Positions 23,554-36,662 of a DNA stretch of 64,000 nt are shown in pieces. The stretch is from Chamaelirium japonicum. Its lineage: Eukaryota > Streptophyta > Magnoliopsida > Liliales > Melanthiaceae. The stretch covers positions 1 through 64,000 of the forward strand of contig CANTAL010000204.1 of the NCBI GenBank assembly GCA_947650365.1, in the 5' to 3' direction. The stretch's first letter is position 1, and each line of letters opens with the position of its first letter. Under the pieces are notes generated by a model that had not been told where the DNA came from, did not search any database, and saw only the letters and a list, made by a program, of their open reading frames with translations. A program made the position numbers and the translations under genes.

Positions 23554-25555
23554 ATGAATCCATTCTTACTCATTCGTACGATCCATTCTTACTCATTCGT
23601 ACTATCCATTCTAATTCATTCGTACTATCCATTCTAATTCCTTCGTACGATCCATTCTAGTTCCTTCGTACGATCCATTCTAATTCATTCGTACGATCCA
23701 TTCTAATTCCTTCGTATGATCCATTCTAATTCGTTCGTACGGTATGATTCATTCTAATTCATTCGTACGATTCATTCTAATTCCATCCATTCTAATTCAT
23801 TCGTACGATCCATTCTAATTCATTCGTACGATCCATTCTAATTCATTCGTACGATTCATTCTAATTCAATCCATTCTAATTCATTCGTACGATCCATTCT
23901 TACTCATTCGTAAGATCCATTATAATTCATTCGCACGAATGAATCCATTCAAATTCATTCGTATGATCCATTCTAATTCATTCGCATGAATGTATCCATT
24001 CTAATTCATTCGTACGATCCATTCTATCTCATTCGTACAATCCAGTCTATTTCATTCGTACGATCCATTCTAATTCATTACTACGATCCATTCTAATTCA
24101 TTCATACGATCCATTCTAATTCATTCGTACGATCCATTCTAATTCATTCGTACGATCCATTCTAATTCATTCGCACGATCCATTCTAATTCATTCATACG
24201 ATCCATTCTAATTCATTCGTACGATCTATTCTATTTTATTCGTACAATCCATTCTTACTCAATCGTATGATCCATTCTAATCCATACGCACAATCTATTC
24301 TAATTCATTCGTACGATCCATTCGAATTCATTCATACAATCCATTCTAATTTATTCGCACGATCCATTCTAATTCATTCATACGATCCATTCTTATTCAT
24401 TCATATGATCCATTCTAATTCCTTCATACGATCCATTCTATTTCATTCGTACTATCCCTTCTAATTCATTCATACGATCCATTCGTATCCATTCTAATTC
24501 ATTCGTACGATCTATTCTAATTCATTCATACGATCCATTCTAATTCCTTCGTACGATCCATTCTAATTCATTCGTACGATCCATTCTAATTCATTCGCAC
24601 GATCCATTCTAATTCATTCGCACGATCCATTCTAATTCATTCGTACGATCCATTCTAATTCATTCATACGATCCATTCTAATTTATTCGTACGATCCATT
24701 CTAATTCATTCATATGATCCATTCTAATTCCTTCGTACGATCCATTCTAATTCATTCGTACGATCCATTCTAATTCATTCATACGATCCATTCAAATTTA
24801 TTCGCACGATCCATTCTAATTCATTCATACGATCCATTCTAATTCATTCGCACGATCCATTCTAATTCATTCGTACGATCAATTCTATTTCATTCATACG
24901 ATCCATTCTAATTCATTCATACGATCTATTCTAATTCTTTCGCACGAATGTATCCATTCTAATTCATTCGTACGATCCATTCTAATTCATTCGCACGATC
25001 CATTATAATTCATTCATACAATCCATTCTAATTCTTTTGCACGAATGTATCCATTCTAATTCATTCGTTCGATCCATTCTAATTCATTTGTACGATCCAT
25101 TCTAATTCATTCGTACGATCCATTCTAATTCATGCATACGATCCAATCTAATTCATTCATACGATCCATTCTTATTCATTCGTACGATCCATTCTAATTC
25201 ATTAGTACGAATGTATCCAATCTAATTCATTCATACGATCCATTCTAATTCATTCGCACGAATGTATCCATTCCAATTCATTCGTACGATCCATTCTAAT
25301 TCATTCGCACAATCAATTCTAATTCATTCGTACGATCAATTCTAATTCATTAGCATGATCCATTCTAATTCCTTCGTATGATCCATTCTAATTCATTCGT
25401 ACGGTATGATTCATTCTAATTCATTCGTACGATTCATTCTAATTCAATCCATTCTAATTCATTCGCACGATCCATTCTAATTCATTCATACGATCCATTC
25501 TAATTCCTTCGTACGATCCATTCTAATACATTCGCACGATCCATTCTAATTCATT
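23554..25555 (+). repeat. Forward block, 2.0 kb
   Basis: Joins module A copy 2 (to about 25370) with the start of module B copy 2 without a change of polarity. CGGTATG phrases lie near 23740 and 25402. It ends at TCATTCGAATGAATTAG. Confidence 0.9.
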
Positions 25556-25930
25556 CGAATGAATTAGAATGGATCGTACGAATAAGTAAGAATGGATCGT
25601 ACGAATGAAATAGAATGGATCGTATGAATGAATTAGAATGGATACGTGCGAATGAATTAGAATTGATCGTACGAATGAATTAGAATAGATTGTGCGAATG
25701 AATTAGAATGGATCGTACGAATGAATTGGAATGGATACATTCATGCGAATGAATTAGAATGGATCGTACGAATGAAATAGAATGGATCGTGCGAATGAAT
25801 TAGAATGGATCGTACGAATGAATTAGAATGGATCGTACGAATGACTTAGAATGGATCGTTCGAATGAATTAGAATAGATTGTGCGAATGAATTAGAATGG
25901 ATCGTACGAATGAATTAGAATGGATCTGGG
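25556..25930 (-). repeat. Reverse block (partner of 14656-15008)
   Basis: Contains the shortened GGATACGTGCG unit near 25640. It ends at a type C junction with two extra changes (CTGGGTTGTG). Confidence 0.88.
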
Positions 25931-26535
25931 TTGTGTATCCATTCTAATTCATGCATACGATCCATTCTAATTCATTCGTACGATCCATTCTAATTCATTC
26001 GTACGATCCATTCTAATTCATTCGTACGATCCATTCTAATTCATTCGCACAATCTATTCTAATTCATTCGTACGATCCATTCTAATTCATTCGCACGATC
26101 CATTCTAATTCATTCATACGATCCATTCTACTTCATTCGTACGATCCATTCTTACTCATTCGTACGATCCATTCTAATTCATTTGCACGAAGGTATCCAT
26201 TCTAATTCATTCGTACTATCCATTCTAATTCCTTCGTACGATCCATTGTACGAATGGATTAGAATGGGTACGAATGGATTAGAATGGATCATACGATTGA
26301 GTAAGAATGGATTGTACGAATGAATTAGAATGGATACCTTCGTGCGAATGAATTAGAATGGATTGTACGAATGAATTAGAATGGATCGTACGAATGAATT
26401 AGAATGGATCGTGCGAATGAATTAGAATGGATCGTACGAATGAATTAGAAAGGATACATTCTAATTCATTCGTACGATCCATTCTAATTCATTCGCACAA
26501 TCTATTCTAATTCATTCGTATGATCCATTCTAATT
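25931..26535. repeat. Mosaic: forward, reverse, forward
   Basis: Forward 25931-26248, reverse 26249-26452, forward 26453-26535. The first switch (CATTGTACGAATGG) differs from that of copy 1, and a short GGGTACGAATGG duplication follows it. Confidence 0.86.
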
Positions 26536-28404
26536 AGAATGGATACATTCATGCGAATGAATTAGAATGGATCGTATGAATGAATTAGAATCGATCGTAC
26601 GAATGAATTAGAATGGATCATGCGAATGAATTAGAATGGATCGTACGAATGAATGGATCGTATGAATGAATTAGAATGGATCGTATGAATGAAATAGAAT
26701 GGATCGTACGAATGAATTAGAATGGATCGTACGAATGAATTAGAATGGATCGTACGGATGAGTAAGAGTGGATCGTACGAATAAAATAGAATGGATCGTA
26801 TGAATGAATTAGAATGGATCGTGCGAATGAATTAGAATGGATCGTACGAATGAATTAGAATGGATACATTCATGCGAATGAATTAGAATGGATGATACGA
26901 AGGAATTAGAATGGATCGTACGAATGAATTAGAATGGATCATACGAATGAATTAGAATGGATCGTACGAATGAATTAGAATGGATACATTCGTGCGAATG
27001 AATTAGAATGGATCATACGAATGAATTAGAGTTGATACATTCGTGTGAATGAATTAAAATGGATAATACGAATGAGTAAGAATGGATCGTAGAATTAGAA
27101 TAGATCGTATGAATGAATTAGAATGGATACATACGAATGAATTAGAATGGATCGTATGAATGAATTAGAATGGATCGTGCGAATGAATTAGAATGAATCG
27201 TACGAATGAATTAGAATGAATCATACCGTACGAATGAATTAGAATGGATCATACGAAGGAATTAGAATGGATCGTACGAATGAATTAGAATGGATCGTAC
27301 GAAGGAATTAGAATGGATTGTACGAAGGAATTAGAATGGATAGTACGAATGAAGTAGAATGGATACCTTCGTGCAAATGAATTAGAATGGATCGTACGAA
27401 TGAGTAAGAATGGATCATACGAACGAATTAGAATGGATCGTACGAATGAAATAGAATGGATACATTCGTGCGAATGAATTAGAATGGATCATATGAATGA
27501 ATTAGAATGGATCGTTTGAGTGAATGCGAATGGATCGTGCGAATGAATTAGAATGGATTGTACGAATGAATTAGAATGGATCCTACGAATGAATTAGAAT
27601 GGATCATGTGAATGAATTAGAATCGATCGTGCGAATGAATTAGAATGGATCGTACGAATGAAATAGAATGGATTCGCACGAATGTATCCGAATAGATCGT
27701 ACGAAGGAATTAGAATGGATCGTACGAAGGAATTAGAATGGATAGTACGAATGAATTAGAATGGATACCTTCGTGCAAATGAATTAGAATGGATCGTACG
27801 AATGAGTAAGAATGGATCGTACGAATGAAATAGAATGGATCGTATGAATGAATTAGAATGGATCGTGCGAATGAATTAGAATGGATCGTACGAATGAATT
27901 AGAATAGATTGTGCGAATGAATTAGAATGGATCGTACGAATGAATTAGAATGGATCGTACGAAGGAATTAGAATTGATCGTACGAATGAATTAGAATAGA
28001 TTGTGTGAATAAATTAGAATGGATCGTACGAATGAATTGGAATGGATACATTCGTGTGAATGAATTAGAATGGATCGTATGAATGAATTAGAGTGGATAC
28101 ATTCGTACAAATGAATTAGAATGGATCGTACGAATGAATTAGAATGGATCGTACGAATGAATTAGAATGGATCTTACGAATGAGTAAGAATGGATCGTAC
28201 GAATAAAATAGAATGGATCGTATGAATGAATTAGAATGGATACGTGCAAATGAATTAGAATTGTGAATTAGAATAGATCATACGAAGGAATTAGAATGGA
28301 TCGTGCTAATGAATTAGAATGGATTGTGCGAATGAATTAGAATGGATCGTACGAATGACTTAGAATGGATCGTACGAATGAATTAGAATGGATACATTCG
28401 TGCG
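26536..28404 (-). repeat. Reverse block, 1.9 kb
   Basis: Passes from module B into module C at about 27604 without a polarity change. The CATACCG phrase is near 27220; an abortive GATTCGCACG flip at 27671 returns at once to reverse units. Confidence 0.9.
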
Positions 28405-29239
28405 AATCCATTCTATTTCATTCGTACGATCCATTCTAATTCATTCGCACGATCCATTCTAATTCATTCATACGATCCATTCTAATTCATTCGTACGATC
28501 CATTCTAATTCATTCGTACGATCCATTCTAATTCATTCGCACAATCTATTCTAATTCATTCGTACGATCCATTCTAATTCATTCAGACGATTCATTCTAA
28601 TTCATTCATACGATCCATTCTATTTCATTCGTACGATCCATTCTTACTCATTCGTACGATCCATTCTAATTCATTTGCACGAAGGTATCCATTCTAATTC
28701 ATTCGTACTATCCATTCTAATTCCTTCCTACAATCCATTCTAATTCCATTGTACGATCCATTCTAATTCATTCGTACGATCCATTCTAATTCATTCGTAC
28801 GATCCATTCTAATTCTTTCGTATGATCCATTCTAATCCATTCGTACGGTATGATTCATTCTAATTCATTCGTACGATTCATTTTAATTCAATCCATTCCA
28901 ATTCATTCATACGATCCATTCTATTTCATTCGTACAATCCATTCTAATACATTCTAATTTATTCGCACGATCCATTCTAATTCATTCATACGATCCATTC
29001 TAATTCATTCATATGATCCATTCTAATTCATTCGCTCGATCCAATCTAATTCATTCGTACGATCCATTCTAATTCATTCGCACAATCTATTCTAATTCAT
29101 TCGTACGATCCATTCTAATTTATTCGCACGATCCATTCTAATTCATTCATACGATCCATTCTATTTCATTCGTACGATCCATTCTATTTCATTCGTTTGA
29201 TCCATTCTTACTCATTCGTACGATCCATTCTAATTCATT
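28405..29239 (+). repeat. Forward part of module C unit
   Basis: Contains CTTCCTACAATCC near 28722, the CGGTATG phrase near 28847, a CTAATACATTCTAATTTATTC truncation near 28945 and a CGCTCG core near 29030. It ends at TCATTGTGCG. Confidence 0.92.
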
Positions 29240-32158
29240 GTGCGAATGAATTAGAATGGATCGTACGAATGAATTGGAATGGATACATTCGTGCGAATGA
29301 ATTAGAATGGATCGTATGAATGAATTAGAGTGGATACATTCGTACAAATGAATTCGAATGGATCGTACGAATGAATTAGAATGGATACATTCGTACGAAT
29401 GAATTAGAATGGATCGTACGAATGAAATAGAATGGATCGTACGAATGAATTAGAATGGAGCGTGCGAATAAATTAGAATGGATCATACGAAGAAATTAGA
29501 ATGGATCATACGAATGAATTAGAATGGATCGTAGTAATGAATTAGAATGGATCGTATGCATGAATTAGAATGGATCGTGCGAATGAATTAGAATGGATCG
29601 TACGAATGAATTAGAATGGATCGTATGAATGAATTAGAATGGATCGTGCGAATGAATTAGAATGGATCGTATGAATGAAATAGAATGGATTCGCACGAAT
29701 GAATTAGAATGGATCGTACGAATGAATTAGAATGGATACATTCGTGCGAATGAATTAGAATGGAACGTACGAATGAATTAGAATGGATCGTAGAATGGAT
29801 CGTATGAATGAATTAGAATGGATCGTTCGAATGAGTAAGAATGGATCGTACGAATTAATTAGAATGGATTAAATTAGAATGAATCGTACGAATGAATTAG
29901 AATGGATCGTACGAATGAATTAGAATGGTTCGTACGAATGAATTAGAATAGATTGTGCGAATGAATTAGAATGGATCGTGCGAATGAATTAGAATGGATC
30001 GTACTAATGAATTAGAATAGATTGTGCAAATGAATTAGAATGGATCGTACGAATGAATTAGAATGGATCGTACGAATGAATTAGAATGGATCGTATGAAT
30101 GAATTAGAATGGATCGTGCGAATGAATTAGAATGGATCGTACGAATGAATTAGAATAGATTGTGCGAATGAATTAGAATGGATCGTACGAATGAATTAGA
30201 ATGGATCGTACGAATGAATTAGAATGGATCATACGAATGAATTAGAATAGATTGTGCGAATGAATTAGAATGGATCATACGAATGAATTAGAATGGATCG
30301 TACGAATGAATTAGAATAGATTGTGCGAATGAATTAGAATGGATCGTACGAATGAATTAGAATGGATCGTACGAATGAATTAGAATGGATCGTGCGAATG
30401 AATTAGAATGGATCGTATTAATGAATTTGAATGGATCGTACGAATGAATTAGAATGGAACGTACGAATGAATTAGAATGGATCGTAGAATGGATCATATG
30501 AATGAATTAGAATGGATCGTACGAATGAATTAGAATAGATTGTGCGAATGAATTAGAATGGAACGTACGAATGAATTAGAATGGATCGTAGAATGGATCG
30601 TATGAATGAATTAGAATGGATCGTTCGAATGAGTAAGAATGGATCGTACGAATTAATTAGAATGGATTGAATTAGAATGAATCGTACGAATGAATTAGAA
30701 TGGATCGTACGAATGAATTAGAATGGATCGTACGAATGAATTAGAATAGATTGTGCGAATGAATTATAATGGATCGTGCGAATGAATTAGAATGGATCGC
30801 ACTAACGAATTAGAATAGATTATGCGAATGAATTAGAATGGATCGTACGAATGAATTAGAATGGATCGTACGAATGAATTAGAATGGATCGTATGAATGA
30901 ATTAGAATGGATCGTGCGAATGAATTAGAATGGATCGTACGAATGAATTAGAATAGATTGTGCGAATGAATTAGAATGGATCGTACGAATGAATTAGAAT
31001 GGATCGTACGAATGAATTAAAATAGATTGTGCGAATGAATTAGAATGGATCGTACGAATGAATTAGAATGGATCGTACGAATGAATTAGAATGGATCGTA
31101 TGAATGAATTAGAATCGATCGTGCGAATGAATTAGAATGGATCGTACGAATGAAATAGAATGGATTCGCACGAATGTATCCGAATGGATTGTACGAAGGA
31201 ATTAGAATGGATCGTACGAAGGAATTAGAATGGATAGTACGAATGAATTAGAATGGATACCTTCGTGCAAATGAATTAGAATGGATCGTACGAATGAGTA
31301 AGAATGGATCGTACGAATGAAATAGAATGGATCGTATGAATGAATTAGAATGGATCGTGCGAATGAATTAGAATGGATCGTACGAATGAATTAGAATTGA
31401 TTGTGCGAATGAATTAGAATGGATCGTACGAATGAATTAGAATGGATCGTACGAAGGAATTAGAATTGATCGTACGAATGAATTAGAATAGATTGTGTGA
31501 ATGAATTAGAATGGATCGTACGAATGAATTGGAATGGATATATTCGTGTGAATGAATTAGAATGGATCGTATGAATGAATTAGAGTGGATACATTCGTAC
31601 AAATGAATTAGAATGGATCGTACGAATGAATTAGAATGGATCGTACGAATGAATTAGAATGGATCTTACGAATGAGTAAGAATGGATCATACGAATAAAA
31701 TAGAATGGATCGTATGAATGAATTAGAATGGATACGTGCGAATGAATTAGAATTGTGAATTAGAATGGATCATACGAAGGATTAGAATGGATCATGCTAA
31801 TGAATTAGAATGGATTGTGCGAATGAATTAGAATGGATCGTACGAATGACTTAGAATGGATCGTTCGAATGAATTAGAATAGATTGTGCGAATGAATTAG
31901 AATGGATCGTACGAATGAATTAGAAAGGATACATTCGTGCGAATGAATTAGAATGGATCGTATGAGTGTGAATGAATTAGAATGGATCGTGCGAATGAAT
32001 TAGAATGAATCGTATTAATGAATTAGAATGGATCATGCGAATGAATTAGAATGGATCGTACGAATGAGTAAGAATGGATCGTGCGAATGAATTAGAATGG
32101 ATTGTACGAATGAATTAGAATGGATCGTACGAATGAATTAGAATGGATACATTCGTGC
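29240..32158 (-). repeat. Reverse block, 2.9 kb, longest single-polarity run
   Basis: Contains the 798-bp duplication, four GGAACGTACG or GTAGAATGG clusters and one abortive flip near 31165. Module C ends at about 31864; GTATGAGTGTGAATG follows near 31960. It ends at a type B junction. Confidence 0.92.
29763..31358 (-). repeat. 798-bp internal duplication in module C
   Basis: The rare GGAACGTACG unit at 29763 recurs at 30561, and GAATCGTACG at 29881 recurs at 30679; both pairs are 798 bp apart. Unusual CGAATTAATTAG and GTAGAATGGATCGTATG units occur at matching places. The start is reasonably placed; the end of the second copy is approximate, because ordinary units follow. The same arrangement is in the copy at 59.5-61.1 kb, so it predates amplification of the 3,492-bp unit. 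Confidence 0.75.
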
Positions 32159-33339
32159 GAATCCATTCTATTTCATTCGTACGATCCATTCTAATTCATT
32201 CGCACGATCCATTCTAATTCATTCATACGATCCATTCTAATTCATTCGTACGATCCATTCTAATTCATTCATACAATCTATTCTAATTCATTCGTACGAT
32301 CCATTCTAATTCATTCATACGATCCATTCTAATTCATTAGCACAATCTATTCTAATTCATTCGTACGATCCATTATAATTCATTCGCACAATCCATTCTA
32401 ATTCATTCGCACGAATGTATCCATTCTAATTCATTTGTACGAATGTATCCACTCTAATTCATTCGTACGATCCATTCTAATTCATTAGCATGATCCATTC
32501 TAATTCATTCGTACGATCCATTCTAATTCATTTATACGATCCAATCTAATTCATTCATACGATCCATTCTAATTCATTCGTACGATCCATTCTAATTCAT
32601 TCGTACGATCCATTCTAATTCGTGCGAATGTATCCATTCTAATTCATTCGTACGATCCATTCTAATTCATTCGTACGAATGTATCCATTCTAATTCATTT
32701 GTACGAATGTATCCACTCTAATTCATTCGTACGATCCATTCTAATTCATTCGCATGATCCATTCTGATTCATTCGTATGATCCATTCTAATTCATTTATA
32801 TGATCCAATCTAATTCATTCATACGATCCATTCTAATTCATTCGTACGATCCATTCTAATTCATTCGTACGATCCATTCTAATTCATGCGAATGTATCCA
32901 TTCTAATTCATTCGTACGATCCATTCTAATTCATTCGTACAATCCATTCTAATTCATTCGCACGATCCATTCGCATTCACTCAAATGATCCATTCTAATT
33001 CATTCATATGATCCATTCTAATTCATTCGCACGAATGTATCCATTCTATTTCATTCGTATGATCCATTCTAATTCATTCGCACAATCTATTCTAATTCAT
33101 TCGTACGATCCATTCTATCTCATTCGTACGATCCATTCTAATTCATTCGTACGATCGTATCCATTCTAATTCATTCGTACGATCCATTCTAATTCATTCG
33201 TACGATCCATTCTCACTTATTCGTACGATCCATTCTAATTCATTCGTACGATCCATTCTATCTCATTCGTACGATCCATTCTATTCTTACTCATTCATAC
33301 GATCCATTCTAATTCATTCGCACGAATGTATCCATTCTA
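32159..33339 (+). repeat. Forward block, 1.2 kb
   Basis: Contains the 264-bp duplication, CGCATTCACTCAAATG near 32970 and a CTATTCTTACTC truncation near 33282. It ends at CATTCTAGATGAATTAG. Confidence 0.9.
32400..32945 (+). repeat. 264-bp tandem duplication
   Basis: ATCCACTC (CC at 32449 and 32713) and GCGAATGTATCC (32624 and 32888) each recur exactly 264 bp apart. The second copy carries CTGATTC and CGTATG substitutions. Confidence 0.88.
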
Positions 33340-33835
33340 GATGAATTAGAATGGATCGTGCGAATGAGTAAGAATGGATCGTACGAATGAATTAGAATGG
33401 ATCGTATGAATGAATTAGAATGGATCGTATTAATGAATTAGAATGGATCGTACGAATGAATTAGAATAGATCGTACGAATGAACTAGAATGGATACGAAT
33501 GGATCGTACGAATGAGTAAGAATGGATCATACGAATGAAATAGAATGGATTGTACGAATGAATTAGAATGGATACATTCGTGCGAATGAATTAGGATGGA
33601 TCGTATGAATGAATTAGAATGGATCGTACGAATGAATTAGAATGGATACAGTCGTGCGAATGAATTAGAATGGATCGTATGAATGAATTAGAATCGATCG
33701 TACGAATGAATTAGAATGGATCATGCGAATGAATTAGAATAGATCATGCGAATGAATTAGAATGGATCGTACGAATGAATTAGAATAGATTGTGCGAATG
33801 AATTAGAATGGATCGTACGAATGAATTAGAATGTA
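33340..33835 (-). repeat. Reverse block
   Basis: Contains the GATACGAATGG truncation at 33492 and ends at a type D-like junction preceded by GAATTAG rather than GAATTCG. Confidence 0.88.
33440..33740 (-). repeat. Module shared with about 39004-39304
   Basis: The truncated GATACGAATGGATCG unit at 33492 recurs at 39056 (5,564 bp). It is followed in both by GAGTAAG, GAAATAG, a 28-bp unit and TTAGGATGG in the same order. Confidence 0.78.
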
Positions 33836-34889
33836 TCCTTTCTAATTCATTCGTACGATCCATTCTAATTCATTCGCACAATCCATTCTAATTCATTCAT
33901 ACGATCCATTCTAATTCATTCACACGATCCATTCTAATTCATTCATACGATCCATTCTAATTCATTCGCACGAATGTATCAATGGATCGTACGAATGAAT
34001 TTGAATGGATTGAATTAGAATGAATCGTACGAATGAATTAGAATGGATCGTGCGAATGAATTAGAATGGATTGTACGAATGAATTAGAATGGATCGTACG
34101 AATGAATTAGAATGGATCGTGCGAATGAATTAGAATGGATCGTACGAATGAATTAGAAAGGATACATTCTAATTCATTCGTACGATCCATTCTAATTCAT
34201 TCGCACAATCTATTCTAATTCATTCATACGATCCATTCTAATTCATTCGCACGATCCATTCTAATTCATTCGTACGATCCATTCTTACTCATTCGTACGA
34301 TCCATTCTAATTCATGCATACGATCCATTCTAATTCATTCGTACGATCCATTCTAATTCATTCGTACGATCCATTCTAATTCATTCGTACGATCCATTCT
34401 AATTCATTCGCACAATCTATTCTAATTCATTCGTACGATCCATTCTAATTCATTCGCACGATCCATTCTAATTCATTCATACGATCCATTCTACTTCATT
34501 CGTACGATCCATTCTTACTCATTCGTACGATCCATTCTAATTCATTTGCACGAAGGTATCCATTCTAATTCCTTCGTACGATCCATTCTAATTCCTTCGT
34601 ACGATCCATTCGGATACATTCGTGCGAATGGATTAGAATGGATCATACGATTGAGTAAGAATGGATTGTACAAATGAATTAGAATGGATACCTTCGTGCG
34701 AATGAATTAGAATGGATTGTACGAATGAATTAGAATGGATCGTACGAATGAATTAGAATGGTTCGTGCGAATGAATTAGAATGGATCGTACGAATGAATT
34801 AGAACGGATACATTCTAATTCATTCGTACGATCCATTTTAATTCATTCGCACAATCTATTCTAATTCATTCGTACGATCCATTCTAATT
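33836..34889. repeat. Mosaic of five blocks
   Basis: Forward 33836-33979, reverse 33980-34160, forward 34161-34611, reverse 34612-34806, forward 34807-34889. The AGGATACATTC or CGGATACATTC junction is used twice (34161 and 34807). Confidence 0.86.
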
Positions 34890-35930
34890 AGAATGGATAC
34901 ATTCGTGCGAATGAATTAGAATGGATCGTATGAATGAATTAGAATCGATCGTACGAATGAATTAGAATGGATCATGCGAATGAATTAGAATGGATCGTAC
35001 GAATGAATGGATCGTATGAATGAATTAGAATGGATCGTATGAATGAAATAGAATGGATCGTACGAATGAATTAGAATGGATCATGCGAATGAATTAGAAT
35101 GGATCGTACGGATGAGTAAGAGTGGATCGTACGAATGAAATAGAATGGATCGTATGAATGAATTAGAATGGATCGTGCGAATGAATTAGAATGGATCGTA
35201 CGAATGAATTAGAATGGATACATTCATGCGAATGAATTAGAATGGATGATACGAAGGAATTAGAATGGATCGTACGAATGAATTAGAATGGATCGTACGA
35301 ATGAATTAGAATGGATCGTACGAATGAATTAGAATGGATACATTCGTGCGAATGAATTAGAATGGATCATACGAATGAATTTGAGTTGATACATTCGTGT
35401 GAATGAATTAGAATGGATACATACGAATGAATTAGAATGGATCGTATGAATGAATTAGAATGGATCGTGCGAATGAATTAGAATGAATCGTACATATGAA
35501 TTAGAATGAATCATACCGTACGAATGAATTAGAATGGATCATACGAAGGAATTAGAATGGATCGTATGAATGAATTAGAATGGATCGTACGAATGAATTA
35601 GAATGGATTGTACGAAGGAATTAGAATGGATTGTACGAAGGAATTAGAATGGATAGTACGAATGAAGTAGAATGGATACCTTCGTGCAAATGAATTAGAA
35701 TGGATCGTACGAATGAGTAAGAATGGATCATACGAACGAATTAGAATGGATCGTACGAATAAAATAGAATGGATACATTCGTGCGAATGAATTAGAATGG
35801 ATCATATGAATGAATTAGAATGGATCGTTTGAGTGAATGCGAATGGATCGTGCGAATGAATTAGAATGGATTGTACGAATGAATTAGAATGGATCCTACG
35901 AATGAATTAGAATGGATACATTCGTGCGAA
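34890..35930 (-). repeat. Reverse block (module B)
   Basis: Contains the GAATGAATGGATCG truncation near 35002, GAGTTGATACATTC near 35383 and the CATACCG phrase near 35512. It ends at a type B variant with AATACATTC. Confidence 0.9.
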
Positions 35931-36357
35931 TACATTCTATTTCATTCGTACGATCAATTCTAATTCATTCGCACGATCCATTCTAATTCATTCATACGAT
36001 CCATTCATTCGTACGATCCATTCTAATTCATTCACAAGATACATTCTAATACATTCTCAAGATCCATTCTAATTCCTTTGTACAATCTATTCTAATTCAT
36101 TCGTACGATCCATTCTAATTCATTCGCACGATCCATTCTAATTCATTCGTACGATCCATTCTAATTCATTCGTACGATCCATTCTAATTCATTCATACGA
36201 TCCATTCTAATTCTTTCATACGATCCATTCTAATTCATTCGTACGATCCATTCTAATTCATTCGTACGATTTATTCTAATTCAATCCATTCTAATTCATT
36301 CGTACGATCCATTCTAATTCATTCGTACGATCCATTCTAACTCATTCGCACGATCCA
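35931..36357 (+). repeat. Forward block (module B)
   Basis: Contains the CCATTCATTCG truncation near 36000 and CACAAG/CTCAAG core variants near 36030-36060. It ends at CCATAATGGATC. Confidence 0.9.
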
Positions 36358-36662
36358 TAATGGATCATACGAATGAATTAGAATGGATTCATTCGTGCGA
36401 ATGAATTAGAATGGATCGTACGAATGAATTAGAATCGATCGTACGAATGAATTAGAATAGATCGTATGAATGAATTAGAATGGATCGTGCGAATGAATTA
36501 GAATGGATCGTACGAATGAATTAGAATGGATCGTACGAAGGAATTAGAATGGATCGTATGAATGAATTAGAATGGATCGTGCGAATGAATTAGAATGGAT
36601 CGTACGAATGAAATGGAATGGAGAATGGATACGAATGGATCGTACGAATGAGTAAGAATGGA
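36358..36662 (-). repeat. Reverse block (module B)
   Basis: Starts with a 28-bp GGATTCATTCGTGCG unit and contains the GAGAATGGATACG deletion at 36621. Confidence 0.88.

Larger units (their letters stand above)
18140..25370. repeat. Module A, copy 2
   Basis: This is a direct copy of about 1740-9245, with the same series of polarity flips at 18595, 18977, 20182, 21040, 21753, 22223, 22583 and 23554. From 5531/21753 to 7851/24073 the spacing holds at exactly 16,222 bp at each landmark checked. It abuts module B copy 2 at about 25360-25370. It lacks the 217-bp tandem duplication found in copy 1 near 4361-4794. Confidence 0.9.
25360..27604. repeat. Module B, copy 2 (left part)
   Basis: This matches 14460-16649 and, from 25950 on, 34313-35917. 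The ATACATACG landmark lies near 16151, 27129 and 35419. It begins where module A copy 2 ends and stops at about 27604, where the sequence enters the 3,492-bp module C; copies 1 and 3 instead flip to forward polarity there. It is a junction between two independently duplicated modules. Confidence 0.85.
27604..31864. repeat. Module C, 3,492-bp higher-order repeat, about 1.2 copies
   Basis: 27672 and 31164 mark the same GATTCGCACG junction and lie exactly 3,492 bp apart, so 27604-28404 is the tail of one unit and 28405-31864 nearly all of the next. The second unit pairs with 58189-61649 at exactly 29,784 bp at 28405, 29240, 29867, 30481, 31164 and 31751. The right end diverges at about 31864 (GTTCGAATG here, GTACGAATG in the partner). 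Each unit is about 835 bp forward then about 2,657 bp reverse. Confidence 0.92.

Noticed and set aside
24267..24464. 65-codon open frame, + strand
   Set aside because: Same repeat peptide, inside module A copy 2; the homologous place in copy 1 has no comparable open frame.
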